Assembly: GCF_022605725.1 (NCBI RefSeq)
Contig: NC_065548.1
Location: 16,401,644-16,465,643, forward strand
Reading direction: 5' to 3'
Source: Anthonomus grandis grandis
Lineage: Eukaryota; Arthropoda; Insecta; Coleoptera; Curculionidae
DNA: 64,000 nucleotides
Positions 46,279 through 58,239 of the stretch are shown here, piece after piece; the stretch's first letter is position 1; each line of letters opens with the position of its first letter. Under the pieces are notes generated by a model. That model saw only the letters and a program-made list of their open reading frames with translations, did not search any database and was not told where the DNA came from. Position numbers and translations under genes: made by a program.

Positions 46279-46450
46279 TCTATTATTTTAGGGTTGGGGT
46301 ACCGTGAGGATGCTAGAAGGACTATTGCTAAGCTTGGTGTACTCACGGTGCCATCGCGGTATATTTTTGAGTGCTTTTTTTACAGGATATTCCTCGGTAT
46401 ACTACAAACAATTATTATTACATCTGTGCCACTACACGGGGTGATGTAAG
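46279..46450 (+). pseudogene. LINE reverse-transcriptase C-terminal scrap
   Basis: The plus frame reads IILGLGYREDARRTIAKLGV, then LTVPSRYIFECFFY. This is the end of Jockey/CR1-like polymerases (IxGLxxRxxCxxxFxxLGILTLPSLYIxECLxY). It starts about 85 bp beyond the right end of DD41D element 4. In a second frame TTNNYYYICATTRGDV resembles the HxYNTRxxxxI segment that follows. About 55 residues survive. Confidence 0.65.
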
Positions 46451-47395
46451 CATTAAGATTTTTCTTCTTCAGACTGCTGAGGAGTCGTTTATCCGTAAAC
46501 TAATGTTTCTAAAAAACGTAACTAAAGTTTTTGATGTGCGATTTCTTTATTGTGGTTCACACTCATATTATACACTTTAATATTATTAATTGTTTAAATT
46601 TCCAGTTTTAACTAATAGTTCGCCAACACTGTAATTACTATAATTTTAAAAAAAGGTTTTAATTCTCTATAAATTGTCAAACCTTTGAGTGTAATCTGTT
46701 AGTGCTGTGGTGCATTTAAGATTGAATAATGTTTTTCTTATTTGTAAATAATGCGTAGATTATATATTTAGATATTTCTGAGTGACATGAGGAATTATAT
46801 ATTCATTAAAATAATTTCATTAAAAGGCAACTTTAAACCTCGATTTTTGCAGAAAATATTCTTTATAAATCATAAGTGCGATTCCGTAATACAAACATGC
46901 GCTTCAGGTACAACGTTGACAATACCCTACAATATAATTCAGCCTCTACAACCCGATTGCCAATATCACCGATTTACCAGTACTCTACAATAAGATTTTG
47001 TGAAGAAAATCATATTGTACGCTAGAAATTTTACATGCTTGTAGACAAGATTTTAGTTTTAATTTAAGGAAAAAATTTTTGAAAGTGATTTTTCCAATTT
47101 TAGGTTATGAGAGTGTTTTGTTAGGTCCTTGTTTGGATTTAATGGAACAAAATTATAGACGCAGTATACATGAAGATTGTTATTTGGAATTCGAAAGTTA
47201 ATGAACCAGTTTTTAAAAAATACATTTTTTGCATAGGGTAACGATACCAAAGATATAGAAATTACATCTTATAATATTAAACCTAAGCTAATTATAAGTA
47301 ACATATCTAGTTCATTACGAAATTACTTTAAATATAGAAATAAAAGCCATTACATCTCAAATCGCACCTTGCAGCAACTTTCAATAGATAAGTTT
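46451..47395. other. Spacer, no gene seen
   Basis: AT-rich and without motif. The open stretch 47059-47250 (minus) is not recognised. Confidence 0.45.
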
Positions 47396-47540
47396 GTTAA
47401 CAGCTTTATAACGAAAGAGCCTTTTATATATGTCGGTTAAGCTTTATAATATAGAAAACTCAATAAAGAGTCTAAATCTGTCTACTTTCAAAAATATAGT
47501 TAGAAGTAAACTGCTTGCTGACTTTCTTGATTCTTAGTTG
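47396..47540 (+). pseudogene. Possible end of a LINE polymerase
   Basis: The plus frame reads KEPFIYVG, a stop, ALYNIENSIKSLNLSTFKNI, then VRSKLLADFLDS and a stop. It resembles the closing KxPLYxGIKLYNxLPxxIKxLxxxxFKxxLKxxLL segment of CR1-like polymerases. It may continue the fragment at 46279-46450 across 900 bp of unrelated sequence. Short and weak. Confidence 0.35.
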
Positions 47541-48705
47541 TTATAAAATATAAAATATATTGGGTGTAACTCTACAGATTAAAAAATAAAACTAAAATTT
47601 AAGTGTATAAAAAGTAGCATGGAGTTCTAGAAGTTGTAAAGTTTTTCGCCTGCTGTTGCCTATTGTTATTTTTTCTTTAGTATTTATTGCTGCAAAATTG
47701 CTACCTTATATTAATATAGTAGGTTATATGTAAGAATAGCTATTAAGGTAAATATCACCTATCTCACTAAATTTTTTTTTCTTACTCTGTGAATTGTTTG
47801 CTACTATGCAAATAAATGACCTTTATTTTTTTATTTTTCCCCAACAGCTTTTAATTATATGAAGGAAAACGAAAATTCTAATACTATTTCTAATATCAGG
47901 TGTATAAAATTTTACAAACAAAACACCACTTTTACGAAAATTCCACTAATAAATTGGGATCTTTACTACCAACAGCAATATAAAATACCATTTCACGATC
48001 CTTTATAGATCGGTTTTCGCAGATGCTTCCCCTTTACTTCATTTTCAGATTAATTCTCTTGCGATTCTGAGTATTAGGACTTTTTCGAGGAAACAATTTA
48101 AAACTCAATTTATAAGAGCCATTAGGATCGTAACTTAACCGCAGAGGATGGCGAAATTCAGAATTTCGTTTTATTGCCGCATGCCACATCTAAAGGGTAA
48201 AAACCTTTTAGATATGGCATTAAATTTATTTTACGTATTTTAGTAATGAAATAACATTAACAAATCGATAGTTTCCTAACTAAAAAAAATAAATATGCGC
48301 TTGAGTACGTAACTCATTAACTTAGATGTTTTGTAGAAAGAAAAATGTGGTAAGAAGGCCATTCAATTGAGCATAATAAAACAAATGGAGGAAATAAAAA
48401 ACAAAATTTTTATGAAAACTTAAAATCAACATTCTCAGCATACCACTTGAAAGCGATTGAGAGGCTGAATTTTAAGGACAAATAGTAATTATTTAAACTA
48501 TTCTCTTTTATCCCTATATCGGTGATGCAACAACTATTTTATCTATATTGTGTAGCTGGTATAACATATCAGGATTGATCACCTGATAATCATATTCACG
48601 AATATATTATAAGCTTCTTGCTTTGAGGCCAGAAAGGTCCTTATTTGAATAATCACTATACTGTCCATTATTTGAACAGTATAGTGATTACAGGCTAGCA
48701 ACAAT
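47541..48705. other. Spacer with two hairpins, no gene seen
   Basis: No ORF. Two inverted repeats stand out. At 48182-48219, TGCCACATCTAAAGGG and its partner match 14 of 16 positions around a 6-nt loop. At 48650-48690, TAATCACTATACTGT and an exact partner enclose an 11-nt loop. Confidence 0.6.
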
Positions 48706-48710
48706 TAACA

Positions 48711-49028
48711 TTAACCAAATAATTGCTCAATATTATTATGAATGATCCAAATTTTTATTCTATACCTGATCCTGGCATAAGGTTTGTTTCTCAAATCAAG
48801 AGGCATCATATTGTAAATTTTTGGAGCTGTATAAATTAACGATCTTTTAGTAAAATTTATTTTAGGAAAGGATAGAGGATTGTTACTTTGAAACCTGGTT
48901 GCCAAAGGCAATACTGGTCTACTTTTAGCTATTTTATTATTACAAAGAAGTCTTGTAACTGAATTTACATAAATGTGATGCAGCTGAAAAACTGCTGTCT
49001 CACTAAACAAATCAGTTGATGGGTACAA
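48711..49028 (-). pseudogene. LINE polymerase C-terminal domain
   Basis: An open frame of 105 codons ending the CR1-like element. It reads LFSETAVFQLHHIYVNSVTR, then LPLATRFQSNNPLSFPKINF and KRSLIYTAPKIYNMMPLDLR, matching the usual end of such polymerases (ALFxExxVLxVxQLY...YxTRxxxN...KxSxxYxxPKIYNxLPxxLR). The frame closes naturally at NIEQLFG. Confidence 0.75.
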
Positions 49029-49299
49029 TTAATTTTTAAATAAACAAACTTTCAGCAATGCTTTTTGAGCAACAACAAGAGGATCAAGAACAGACCTATA
49101 AGAAGCACACTTATACCATAACCAAGTACAGACGCCGCTAGAGTTTTATACAATGACAAGATAGTATTTTTTAACAAAAAATGCCTTAATATGTAAAACT
49201 TATACAACAACTTACGTATTTTACCAATTATGTAATCAATATGTACATTCCATTTTAGTAATTGTCAAAAAATACTCCCAATAATTTTACAGTATTGAC

Positions 49300-50459
49300 A
49301 CAATCAATTTTAGTGTTACATTGGCAATAATTGTAATTTTGTCAATTAAAGTTATGAATTCTTAATGTAGTGTAACCTGGCAGACTAGAATTATTTTTGG
49401 CATAACACATAAACTTTGTTTTGTCGGTATTTAAAGTTAGCAGACTGAAATTAAACCAATTTTTTACCCTTGAAATTAATGTTTAACTCCCTCCTAACTG
49501 CTATCCTCAATTATTAAGCAAGTGTCATCAGCAAAACACACCACACTATCTTTTGGGATAACTGAAAAAAGGCCATTGATGTACAGTAATAATATAAGAG
49601 ATATAATAATAAAAGAGGCCCAAGCACAGTACCCTGTGGCACACCATACTCCACCGCACGTCCAAAACTCACTGTTTCATTAATTTTTACCTGCTGTTGC
49701 CTATTTTCTTAAAATGATTTTAATAATTGATATGGCAATCCAATTATACCCAGATCACCTAGACGCTTCAGCAAAATATAGTGGGACACAGTGTCAAAGG
49801 GTTTGGCTAAATTAATAAAAATGGTCATGCATTTCATACCCGAGTTTAAACCAGAGACAATGTGGATGGTTACCTTTATAAGTGCATCCTCTGTACTGAA
49901 ATTTTCCCTAAAGCCATACTGCTCATTAGATAACAAATGATACTTATTTATAAATTGAATAAGTCGTAATTTTAGGCATTTTTCAATTAATTTACTAACT
50001 GATCTAGTAAGAGCAGCAATTGGTCCATAATTAGACGGTTCTTCCCTACTACCAGCCTTGAAAAGGGGGATAATAATTGTTTTTTTAAGAATATCAGGAT
50101 AAATGCCAGATGAAACAACTTGGTTTATAAAATAAGTCAAAGGTTTTAAAAGAGATTCATAATTTAGTTCAATTATTTCATTAGAAATATTATCGACAGT
50201 GCTAGAGGTTTTGTACTTTAATGAATTAATAATTTTTATAAGATCACTAGGCAGAATAGGATTAAAAAAAAAAGTTATTGTTGGCCTTTATACTAGGAAA
50301 GTTGTAGTCATTAGAATTATTTATTTTGCAAGCCAATTTAGACCCCACAAAACTAAAGAATTTGTTAAACTCCTTAGCAATTAATGGATCAGTAGTAAGA
50401 GAATGGCCTGCTTTACTTTTAATATGTTTAATGTTATTGTTGCCACCAGAAGTCTTCAT
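49300..50459 (-). pseudogene. LINE reverse transcriptase, broken
   Basis: The N-terminal part (50262-50459) gives KHIKSKAGHSLTTDPLIAKE and FNKFFSFVGSKLA. The fingers and palm (49709-50140) give FINQVVSSGIYPDILKKTII, PLFKAGSREEPSNYGPIAAL and EQYGFRENFSTEDALIKVT, then IFINLAKPFDTVSHYILLKR with the first catalytic Asp changed to Asn (IN-LAKPFD for IDLAKAFD). In a shifted frame near 49650 GVPQGTVLGPLLL follows. The active-site block VCFADDTCLII is present at about 49520-49550 in another frame. At least three frame changes separate the motifs. Confidence 0.85.
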
Positions 50460-50577
50460 TTGTACATTTTTTATTAGTCTGCCAGGTCAACCTAGGATCC
50501 CCTGAGTAAGAGGAAAAGAGGCCTTTAAAATAAGAAGCTCTAGCAACATTTAACACTTTAGTAAGCATTTTTCGATA

Positions 50578-51195
50578 TTATATAAATTGGATTTTATAAT
50601 CAATATTTAGGGGATTTAATGATAACCATTTCTTTAAATAATCCCGTCTTCTTATTGAATTCAAAATGCCTCTTGTTACCCAAGGTTTTAAAATTTTGTG
50701 CTTGCATTTGATATACTTCTCAGAACTACATAATTTAATATGGTTAGTTATTTTATTAATAAAATTTGAAGCACAAATATTTGGGTTTTTCTCACTAAGT
50801 TGAGACTTATCCAAATGTTTAATTAGTCTAGAACCAATATTATTACTACTTAACAGAGGAATATTTAACAAAGTAGGGAAATGGTCCGAGTACCCTTCTC
50901 TTAAAACAACAGCTTCGGAAGTGAATTTTGAGCTGACAAAAATGTGATCAAGATAAGTTAGACAATCACCCTGCTCCCTAGTACCAACATTAATTTTACT
51001 CAAAAACCCTTTATTAACAACATTACACATTTTATTTAAGAGATTCAAATTAGTATCACAACAGAAAATTTCTATTGCATATATTTGGCTATGGCTATGA
51101 AGATAATTCTCCAAGCTCGATAGAAAATCTAATTTTTCTATATTATGACAACGATAAAAGCCAGTAATACCAATATTAATACTATTTTTAAACAT
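50578..51195 (-). pseudogene. LINE endonuclease C-terminal half and linker
   Basis: An open frame of 205 codons. Endonuclease signatures: YAIEIFCCDTNLNLLNKMCN, LTYLDHIFVSSKF and the terminal catalytic block EGYSDHFPTLLNIPL with the SDH triad. The linker has CKHKILKPWVTRGILNSIRR and RDYLKKWL, the KPWxTxGIxxSIRxRDxLxKK motif of CR1-like elements. The N-terminal endonuclease half, with its Asn and Glu residues, is absent. The frame ends at 50578, and the protein resumes in another frame upstream of the polymerase. Confidence 0.85.
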
Positions 51196-51690
51196 TGCAA
51201 AAACTTATTAATAAAGGGTTGACTGTGTCTAAACTTATGCATTTAAGGAGTGCTAAATATTAATGAAATGAGTTCGAAGTATTATCTTGATCATTATATT
51301 TAAGAAAGGTCATCATCGATATCTTAAAATATATCTAGTATAAATGCCATAATTTTCTATATTTATACAAATAAATAAATTTTATATTATTACTACTGGG
51401 TTGACTTATATTACCAGGAACTTTGTGCTCAAGGGATATTTCAAGATCTGGGAACATTAATTAAGTTTGTTTATAATTTTTTAAAAGGCAGTTTGTTTTT
51501 TGCTTTGCTAAAAGGAAAACTATATTAAGGAATTACGACAATGAATTATTCTACAGATAAAAAACCGCACTTTTCATTCATATTATCATATATCGATATA
51601 GATTTTTATTAGCAATGAAAGCAAATGGCAAATGCTGAATTCATGATGGTGACCAACCAGCATCGCTCAAAGTATTTCTTTTTCATTTAT

Positions 51691-51950
51691 ATACAGTGTG
51701 GTGACTTTAACTGAAATAAATTCAGTTAAAACTAATCAAATTTTATCTCGCAAAATTCCTGAGACCCGTCGATTTTTGTTTATTTTTTTTTTCACATTTC
51801 AAGATAGTTTTTGTATTTTTTCACCTACAGGGGAAGGTCCAAATTAACCCATTTTTTTTTTTTTTAAATGGAAAGCCACTTTTTTTAAACTCTCATTGAA
51901 AAGAGCCCTTTTTCCTGATTAAATTGCCCTATTTACTTTTGTGATTATCT
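51691..51950 (+). repeat. Left TIR of DD41D element 5
   Basis: This is the inverted partner of about 53316-53573. Landmarks are CTGAGACCCGTCGATTTTTG, TTTTTCACCTACAGG and AGAGCCCTTTTTCCTGATTA, each found inverted on the right. Confidence 0.9.
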
Positions 51951-52104
51951 AAAGGAGAAATACGAAAAAATAAATAAAAACCATTAAATTATTAAAAGTC
52001 TCGAAATATTTTGTGTTGGTAAATTTTTGGCGTGTTTGTTTATTTTATTGGTATCCAGACATTTCCTGACATTCTGTTTTTGAAGGTGGTAGACAATGGT
52101 ACAG

Positions 52105-52168
52105 TGAAAACATCTTGTCGAACTTGCATTGTCTTATTTGACAATGCAAGTTCGACAAGATGTTTTCA
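52105..52168. repeat. Perfect 29-bp hairpin, 6-nt loop, in transposase leader
   Basis: The left arm 52105-52133 begins TGAAAACATCTTGTCGAACT and the right arm 52140-52168 is its exact reverse complement; the loop is TTATTT. It lies 33 bases before the first ATG-like start at 52201 and 78 before the likely Met at 52246. The 14-nt word CATTTCCTGACATT occurs at 52060-52073 and again at 52167-52180, so the hairpin segment is bracketed by a short direct repeat. Confidence 0.95.
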
Positions 52169-52245
52169 TTTCCTGACATTGTTGTAGTGTCACTGTTAAA
52201 GTGAATTTCAACCAGTTGTTAAATAAGTTAACTTATATTGAAAAA

Positions 52246-53240
52246 ATGCCTTACTTATCCGAATCCCACAAGATTGAAATCTTAATGATGATTGGTTATG
52301 GGGACAGAAGTCGTACTCAGCTAGAGGTTGTCCACTTATTCAGGCAGAAATATCCAGATTTGTCACCTATTAACCAAGGTAAAATCGAAAGCAGATTTCG
52401 AGAAGTTGGGCACGTGAGGGATGTTTCAAGACAAAGGTCTTCTAAAATCGATGAAAACACCCAATTAAATATATTGTTAGCCATGGAAGAAAATCCGGTA
52501 ACTGCAGCCAGAAGAGTAGCTCGCGAAAACTCCTATTCATCATAAAACTGTGCTAAAAATTTTAAAAAGTGCAAACAAACGACCTTATAAAATGAAACCC
52601 GTTCAAGAGTTATTGGAAAATGATCGCAGAGTTCAGTTCTGTGAATCAATGATGAACGCCATTGACGAAAATCGCATATCTTCAGAGTGGATCCTTTTTT
52701 CTGATGAGGCTACATTCACCCTAAATGGCCATGTTAATAAGCAGAACTGTCGCTACGGGTCTGACGAGAACCCACACTGGGTAAGGGAAACTAATACACA
52801 ATATCCCCAGAAAACTAATTGGCAGGCAAGTTATAGGGCCCATATTCTTCAATGATACTTTAACTGGGGAAAGATATCTAGAATTTCTTGAACATGAACT
52901 AGTTCCAGTCTTACGTGCCCTATATCCGAGTCAGTTCGATTCAGATTTGTATGATGAAAGAATCTGGATGCAACAAGATGGTGCTTCCCCACATTATGCC
53001 CGTAATGTACGCCAGTATTTAGATGACAATTTTCCAAACAGATGGATTGGTAGAAGGGGTGCAATCGAGTGGCCGGCACGTTCTCCCGATCTCACCCCAC
53101 TTGTTTTTTTTCTGTGGGGACATTTGAAAAGTCAAATTTATATGAGCAAACCAGGAAACCTAGACGAACTCAAAGAACGTATTACGCAAGAAATCCGACA
53201 AATATCTCCAGAAGTGTTAGAAAATGTCAGAATGATGTGA
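52246..53240 (+). pseudogene. DD41D transposase (element 5), two frameshifts, third catalytic Asp lost
   Basis: The start is MPYLSESHKIEILMMIGYGD (52246), chosen because the family begins with this helix. DNA-binding domain: EVVHLFRQKYPDLSPINQGK, IESRFREVGHVRD. A shift near 52545 breaks RVARENS/IHHKTVLKILKS, and another near 52830 breaks the region after NTQYPQK. The core: WILFSDEATF (first Asp), WMQQDGASPHYAR (second). At the third position the motif reads LTPLVFFLWG, so the Asp 42 residues on is Val. The remainder (LKSQIYMSKPGNLDELKERI, ISPEVLENV) is intact to a stop at 53240. One GAT/GAC to GTT change is enough to remove catalysis. Confidence 0.85.
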
Positions 53241-53315
53241 AATAAAGAAATGAAAACAAAAGAAAATGTGAAAACGAATTTTATTATCGTCTTGGGCTTT
53301 GCCAACAAGTAAATG

Positions 53316-53573
53316 GTGCTCATTTTAATCACAAAAGTAAATAGGGCAATTTAATCAGGAAAAAGGGCTCTTTTCAATGAGAGTTTAAAAAAAGTGTCTT
53401 TCCATTTGAAAAAAAAGTTTGGGTTAATTTGGACCCCCCTGTAGGTGAAAAAATACAAAAACTATCTTGAAATGTGAAAAAAAAAACAAAAATCGACGGG
53501 TCTCAGGAATTTTGCGAGATAAATTTTGATTAGTTTTAATTGAATTTATTCCAGTTAAAGTCACCACACTGTA
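53316..53573 (-). repeat. Right TIR of DD41D element 5
   Basis: This is the inverted copy of 51691-51950. It runs from the AATCACAAAAGTAAATAGGG box to the terminal CACACTGTATA. Confidence 0.9.
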
Positions 53574-53575
53574 TA

Positions 53576-54187
53576 TTTAAATAATTAACCTTTCCGGCTT
53601 CAAATACATTAATTAATGTTTTGAAGTATAACCTTCAGAGGGTGCCACAGGTTAGGATTCTGAAATAAGTGAGTGCATAACATTTTTATTAAGTTTCTTA
53701 AGCTTTTTGTAAGATTCAGTATTGATCTTGCACCAAGAATGGTTAAAACCTAGTATAGTTTAGGTGAAGTTACTTGGTTAAGCTCCAAAATTTAGTATGT
53801 TCAAAATACAATCAACATACTACATATACGCATTAAAATAAACTGCAAAATATATTACGATATTTAGTGATCGAGTCCCGTATATATTTACAATCGATTC
53901 GAGTCTTTTCACGGCCACAATCAATATTCAACAATCAATATTTGTCAGATAAAGATAGGCAAGTTCGGCGCGGATAACGTGAAACAGACGAAGATACGAG
54001 ATTCTCTTGGCTGATTGAATTGTGACGGGAATATGAAACAGAGTCGCGCGCTTAAAAATAGGAAACGCAATTATTTTATACGTTTCATTATTGTTATTTT
54101 ACAGTTTTCTTCAAATAAACGAATATAAGTAAAATATTAACTTGTATTGCGTTTTATTATTTATAAACGTCATTTTTTACTACATAT
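53576..54187. other. Spacer, no gene seen
   Basis: 53850-54060 is less AT-rich and contains CGCGCGC and two copies of AATCAATATT. No ORF and no partner repeat in the window. Confidence 0.45.
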
Positions 54188-54735
54188 TATACAGGGTGGG
54201 GCACAAAGAGCGAACGTTTTAAGGACAGGTAGCGATTGGCCATTAGAGAAGGGAGGGGTTTGCGTCAGATTACATTTGGTGCCTTGACTCAAAGCATTTC
54301 AATTAAATTCAAATTCGGCTTGATAGGTTCCTATTTTTTTTAAGAAAATGGGGTTACCGTTTGAGTAACGTCTAAACGTTACGTTAATATGGTAAACACC
54401 TTTATTCCTGAGTTAGAATGAGGACGTATTGACCGTGATAGTTTATGGTTTCAGCAAGATGGAGCCACAGCACACACCGCCAGGGCATCCATGGCTCTTT
54501 TTCGTCCTTTGTTTGCCAACCATTTAATTTCAAGATTCGGTGACGTTTTATGACTTCTTCGGGACCTCAAGTTTATAAAAATAATCGTCGTAAATTAGAT
54601 GAATTAAAAGATGTAATCTACCAGACAAAAAGTCAAGGCTAATTTCCGCGAACGCCTTCAAAACTGCGTCAATGGAAACGGTCACCATATGCCTGATGTT
54701 CTTTTCCACAACTGAAAATCCATCCGAGTATGATC
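54188..54735 (+). pseudogene. DD41D-group element 6, collapsed copy
   Basis: The left end TATACAGGGTGGGGCACAAA is preserved at 54188. After about 200 bp the transposase reads VNTFIPELE, a stop, GRIDRDSLWFQQDGATAHTA (second Asp) and RASMALFRPLFANHLISRFG. The WPPRSPDLxPxDFFLWG block with the third Asp is deleted at about 54553. The C-terminal part resumes as KLDELKDVIYQ, then in a shifted frame ANFRERLQNCVNGNGHHMPD followed by VLFH. The first half of the gene, including the DNA-binding domain, is missing, and no right TIR is visible. It belongs to a different family from elements 1-5 by its wording. Confidence 0.75.
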
Positions 54736-57700
54736 AAATGCTATATGTTTGAGTATGTTGGTCTACCAATAAATTTTCCCCAAAGCAAAAACTAATGATT
54801 TTATGATTATTTTAAAATCCTATTCCTCTGACGGACCGTGCAATTATACGGCGTGTTACAAATTCTTATTTCACTATTGGGATCTCGGTAAATATAAGAT
54901 ATAAGAAGTCGGTTAAATTTAGGGCAAAGTTGTGCATTTTTGAGCCTAAAAATGTGCCATTTCAAAATTTGTATAAAAAGTATTTATATTTATATTTCTT
55001 GTTGGGCCGGTATTGAAGCACCTCTTTTGTACGTGGAAATATAGTTTCGAAGAATCAACCATTTCTTAAGATGCGTGTCGTCATAGGTAGGTGTGTATGT
55101 GTGTATGCGTGTCGTCATGTATAGGTCTGTATGTGGTAAAAATTATAACAATTTTGAATTTTGTCAGTGTGTTTTAATTAACATGGCGCAGACTTGGCTC
55201 ACCCTAAAATCGGTTTCGCGTTTATATTATACTGTAGTTCTTGTTGTTATTCTATTTGCTATATACCGTTTCTTAACATGTGTTATTTTCGACCTGAATA
55301 TATTTTTTATTGCTTAATAAAAAAAAATTACAGTACTGTTTTTTAAGATATAAATTCAAGGTTAAATAGCATTGACATTAAAATTAATGAGTATTTTATT
55401 AATTAATTTTTTTGACAGTTTTTGTAATAATTTAAAAAAAAAACTGTGAAAAATATGTGTCATTAAATCTAACTATGACTTTTGCGTGACTTGATAAATG
55501 TTTTTTTTGTGGGTTGTAAAACAACATATTTACTATATATATATATATTAAACCAGAGAAACAAAAATTATATGCACGCCAATGCCTCATAAAGAAAACG
55601 CCGCATGCTAAACATTTTTAGTTTTTATGCTTGTCCAAGTAACTATAATCTAATCAGATTTTTAATGCAATCAAAATCTAATAAAAAATCTCGAAATAAA
55701 TAAGTATTTTTCACTTAAAACAACTACTCATTCATGTATTATTTTAGGAGAAACAATCATAAATAAACACAAAAAAGTTCGAAAAAATTACAGTGCAGTT
55801 CCAATGAGGGGTAGTAATAGAATGTTCCATTATTGCTATGTAGGTGAAGCGAAATTAATAAGCCTGCGTATGTGGATGTATAAAGTAAACACAAAAAAAG
55901 TCAACAAAGCTGAAGGCATAATATTAATATAACAGTGCGTGTTTTTCTTTAATTAATTTTGAAGTAGAATTACCTTTTTTAGCTTTTGTTACCACCAACC
56001 TATATTTTACCTTGTTAGTCTACTGTACATTGCTAATTTTATGTTAATGTGCGTATTTTGAATTTACCAGAGGTTTTAGTTCTTTAAACTATGTATAACT
56101 TTAATTAATTTGTATGAAAAAAGTTACCCCCGTTTAAGAGTAAACAATTGAACATAATACGGCCAAATAAGATTGCTAACAAAATGCAGCATTGATATGT
56201 AAAAAAGGTGAACTGACTAAACTATTCTCCAATGTCTAATTGTCCTAAAATCAATATGAATTTAGGAAAGATATATTTGGAATCATACGCGTTGTCATTA
56301 TTTAATGGTAGTAATTTTACTTATGCTACTTTATTATGTTTTTCGGTATTAAATTTCTCATGGTAGCACAATAGAACCGACAGTACTTAACTCGATAATA
56401 TGTTTGCTAACTAGATCTGCACTTGAAAGAAGTAAATTGCAGCTTTTGCATTTTTATTTTTATTACCTTTTTTTTATAAAAGTAATATTTTAGGTCTATT
56501 GATTATAATAGTAATAGTATAATAATATTTAGCATTTCATTGATAATATTCATTCTGTAACAAGAGTATAATAAGTAGAATTCTAAAGGTTATTACGTGA
56601 TAGAAACGGCTCTACTACAAGTGTAAAGGGTCTAGATTTCTTTCTTATACATATTTATTTTTTTAGTATTTGATTCAAATACTTTATCTCGTGTTTTAAA
56701 GGATTACTGCTAGATGACACTACGGTATAAAAGTGAAAACAAAACACATAACTCGTCTGAATAAAATGGTCTAACCTTCCTCTTTTTCAGATTCGGTTAC
56801 CTTAACTTATGTATTGAAGTAGGACTTTTAGATGAAGGCACAGGTACCTATTTCATAACAAAAATTGGTGTAAAATGTTGGTACTTCCTATTTTCTTCCT
56901 TAAGACACTCTCAAAAAATACGTTTATATTATTTAAGTTTAAAAGAACTAGGCACTATTTTGATTCTAGATTACTTAAAATTTCTTAAGACCCAAAATTA
57001 GTTACCTTCATATCGATAAGTCAAACTTTTCCTATTTAAAAGCCCTATTATAATCATCTAAACTTTCATCTCACAAATAATTGGCAATAAAGGCAAATTG
57101 AAGCTTATAAACATTTTCTCATTACCATAAACCACATTAGTATTTGCTTTGTTAAATTAATAGGGGATTTAAACTCTCCAAATAAAGCTTATGCCTTAAA
57201 AGTTTTAATATAATTCTATAAATACATCTGCACTTTCAAAACTAAACTCATCCCCAAAGGTCAGCCTTATTTGAAAATACATTTAGCATAATTTCGTTAT
57301 TAAATCCCCATTTTACTAGGCACGCTCACGTATAGAACTTTGGGGTTAAAGGTGGTTCATTATTATCGTATTCAAGTCGAAACTTTGGCCCAAAGTTTCC
57401 CCAGTTTAATATGTGAAGTTTGTGTTCATTCAGGACCAGGTTGTGGATTTGAATCGATTGGCTGTGGTCGCTTCTGATAATGGATCCGTTGAATTATGAT
57501 ACAGGCAGGAATGTCATATCTATTCCTTAGAACAATAGTGAATGAAATCTATTTTTGTCGACTAATAGGCTTAAATTTCAGGGGTTGTTATCTAGTGGAA
57601 TAAGCAAAACTCAAAAGGTATTAAAATATATTTTATCAATGATATTAAGACAATGGTTTAAGTTTCTAATAAATTAAAGTTACTTTAATATAATTAGATA

Positions 57701-58051
57701 AAGGAAACTCATAATGCCTTTTGCTTTGCCAAGGCCTAAATAAGATGCCAAGTTTGCAGCGATTGAAATATGGCAACTTCAACCCATACTAAACTGTAAT
57801 AAGAATATTATTCTTTAAAATGTGAAACACAATCACATTTGTGTGCTTCATAGTGTTCATCTATGATCTGGTGCATCTAAGATCAAGAACATCAAGAGAG
57901 TTTTAGTATGGAAAAAGTATTTTTAAGTTCAGTAGAAATTTAAAGTAAAGTATTTTAAGTAAGAAATTTAAATACAGATTTTAAATGTTGTAACGATGTC
58001 TGCAACGGTAGATATTGAAAAACTGAGTTTTAATAATTTTCAATTTAACTT
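54736..58051. other. AT-rich spacer, no gene recognised
   Basis: 3.3 kb. 55060-55140 has an irregular GTGTATG-rich stretch, and 55538-55550 a short TA run. The open stretch 55093-55317 (plus, 74 codons) begins inside this stretch and has no motif. 57280-57540 is less AT-rich with a small inverted repeat (GAAACTTTGG/CCAAAGTTTC at 57379-57399) but no coding signal. Confidence 0.5.
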
Positions 58052-58239
58052 TTAACCCTTTTCGGCCCAGTGACTCCAATTGGAATATAGTCGAAATCTG
58101 TAAATCAAAAGAATTTATAATCTCAGGTATTATATTATATAACAGTTCGTGAAATATCAATTGACATTTCGATTTTTAGGTTAGGTTTTAAAATTTACAG
58201 AATCGTGTGTGGTATTGTTTTCCAGTCAATAAAATCAAG

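Larger units (their letters stand above)
48711..51240 (-). mobile_element. CR1-like LINE, about 2.5 kb, endonuclease to C-terminus
   Basis: The order on the minus strand is endonuclease (51195-50720), linker, reverse transcriptase (50459 to about 49300) and C-terminal domain (49028-48711). This is a single, fairly well preserved element, truncated inside the endonuclease at its 5' end near 51200. No other insertion splits it. Stops and shifts are moderate, so it is younger than the LINE relics at 11-22 kb. No poly(A) or short 3' repeat was identified with confidence. Confidence 0.85.
51689..53575 (+). mobile_element. DD41D element 5 with about 258-bp TIRs
   Basis: Both ends are clear: the left starts TATACAGTGTGGTGACTTTA and the right ends GTCACCACACTGTATA. 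The TIRs run inwards for about 258 bp (51691 to about 51950 and about 53316-53573) with only a few differences, such as GGGAAGG against GGGGGGG near the CACCTACAGG box. TA flanks both sides. The element is 1.88 kb with one gene on the plus strand. TIR similarity is higher than in element 2, so this looks like one of the younger DD41D insertions. Confidence 0.9.

Noticed and set aside
57440..57480. tRNA-like B box (GGATTTGAATCGA)
   Set aside because: No cloverleaf could be formed with the flanks, and no A box lies at the right distance.
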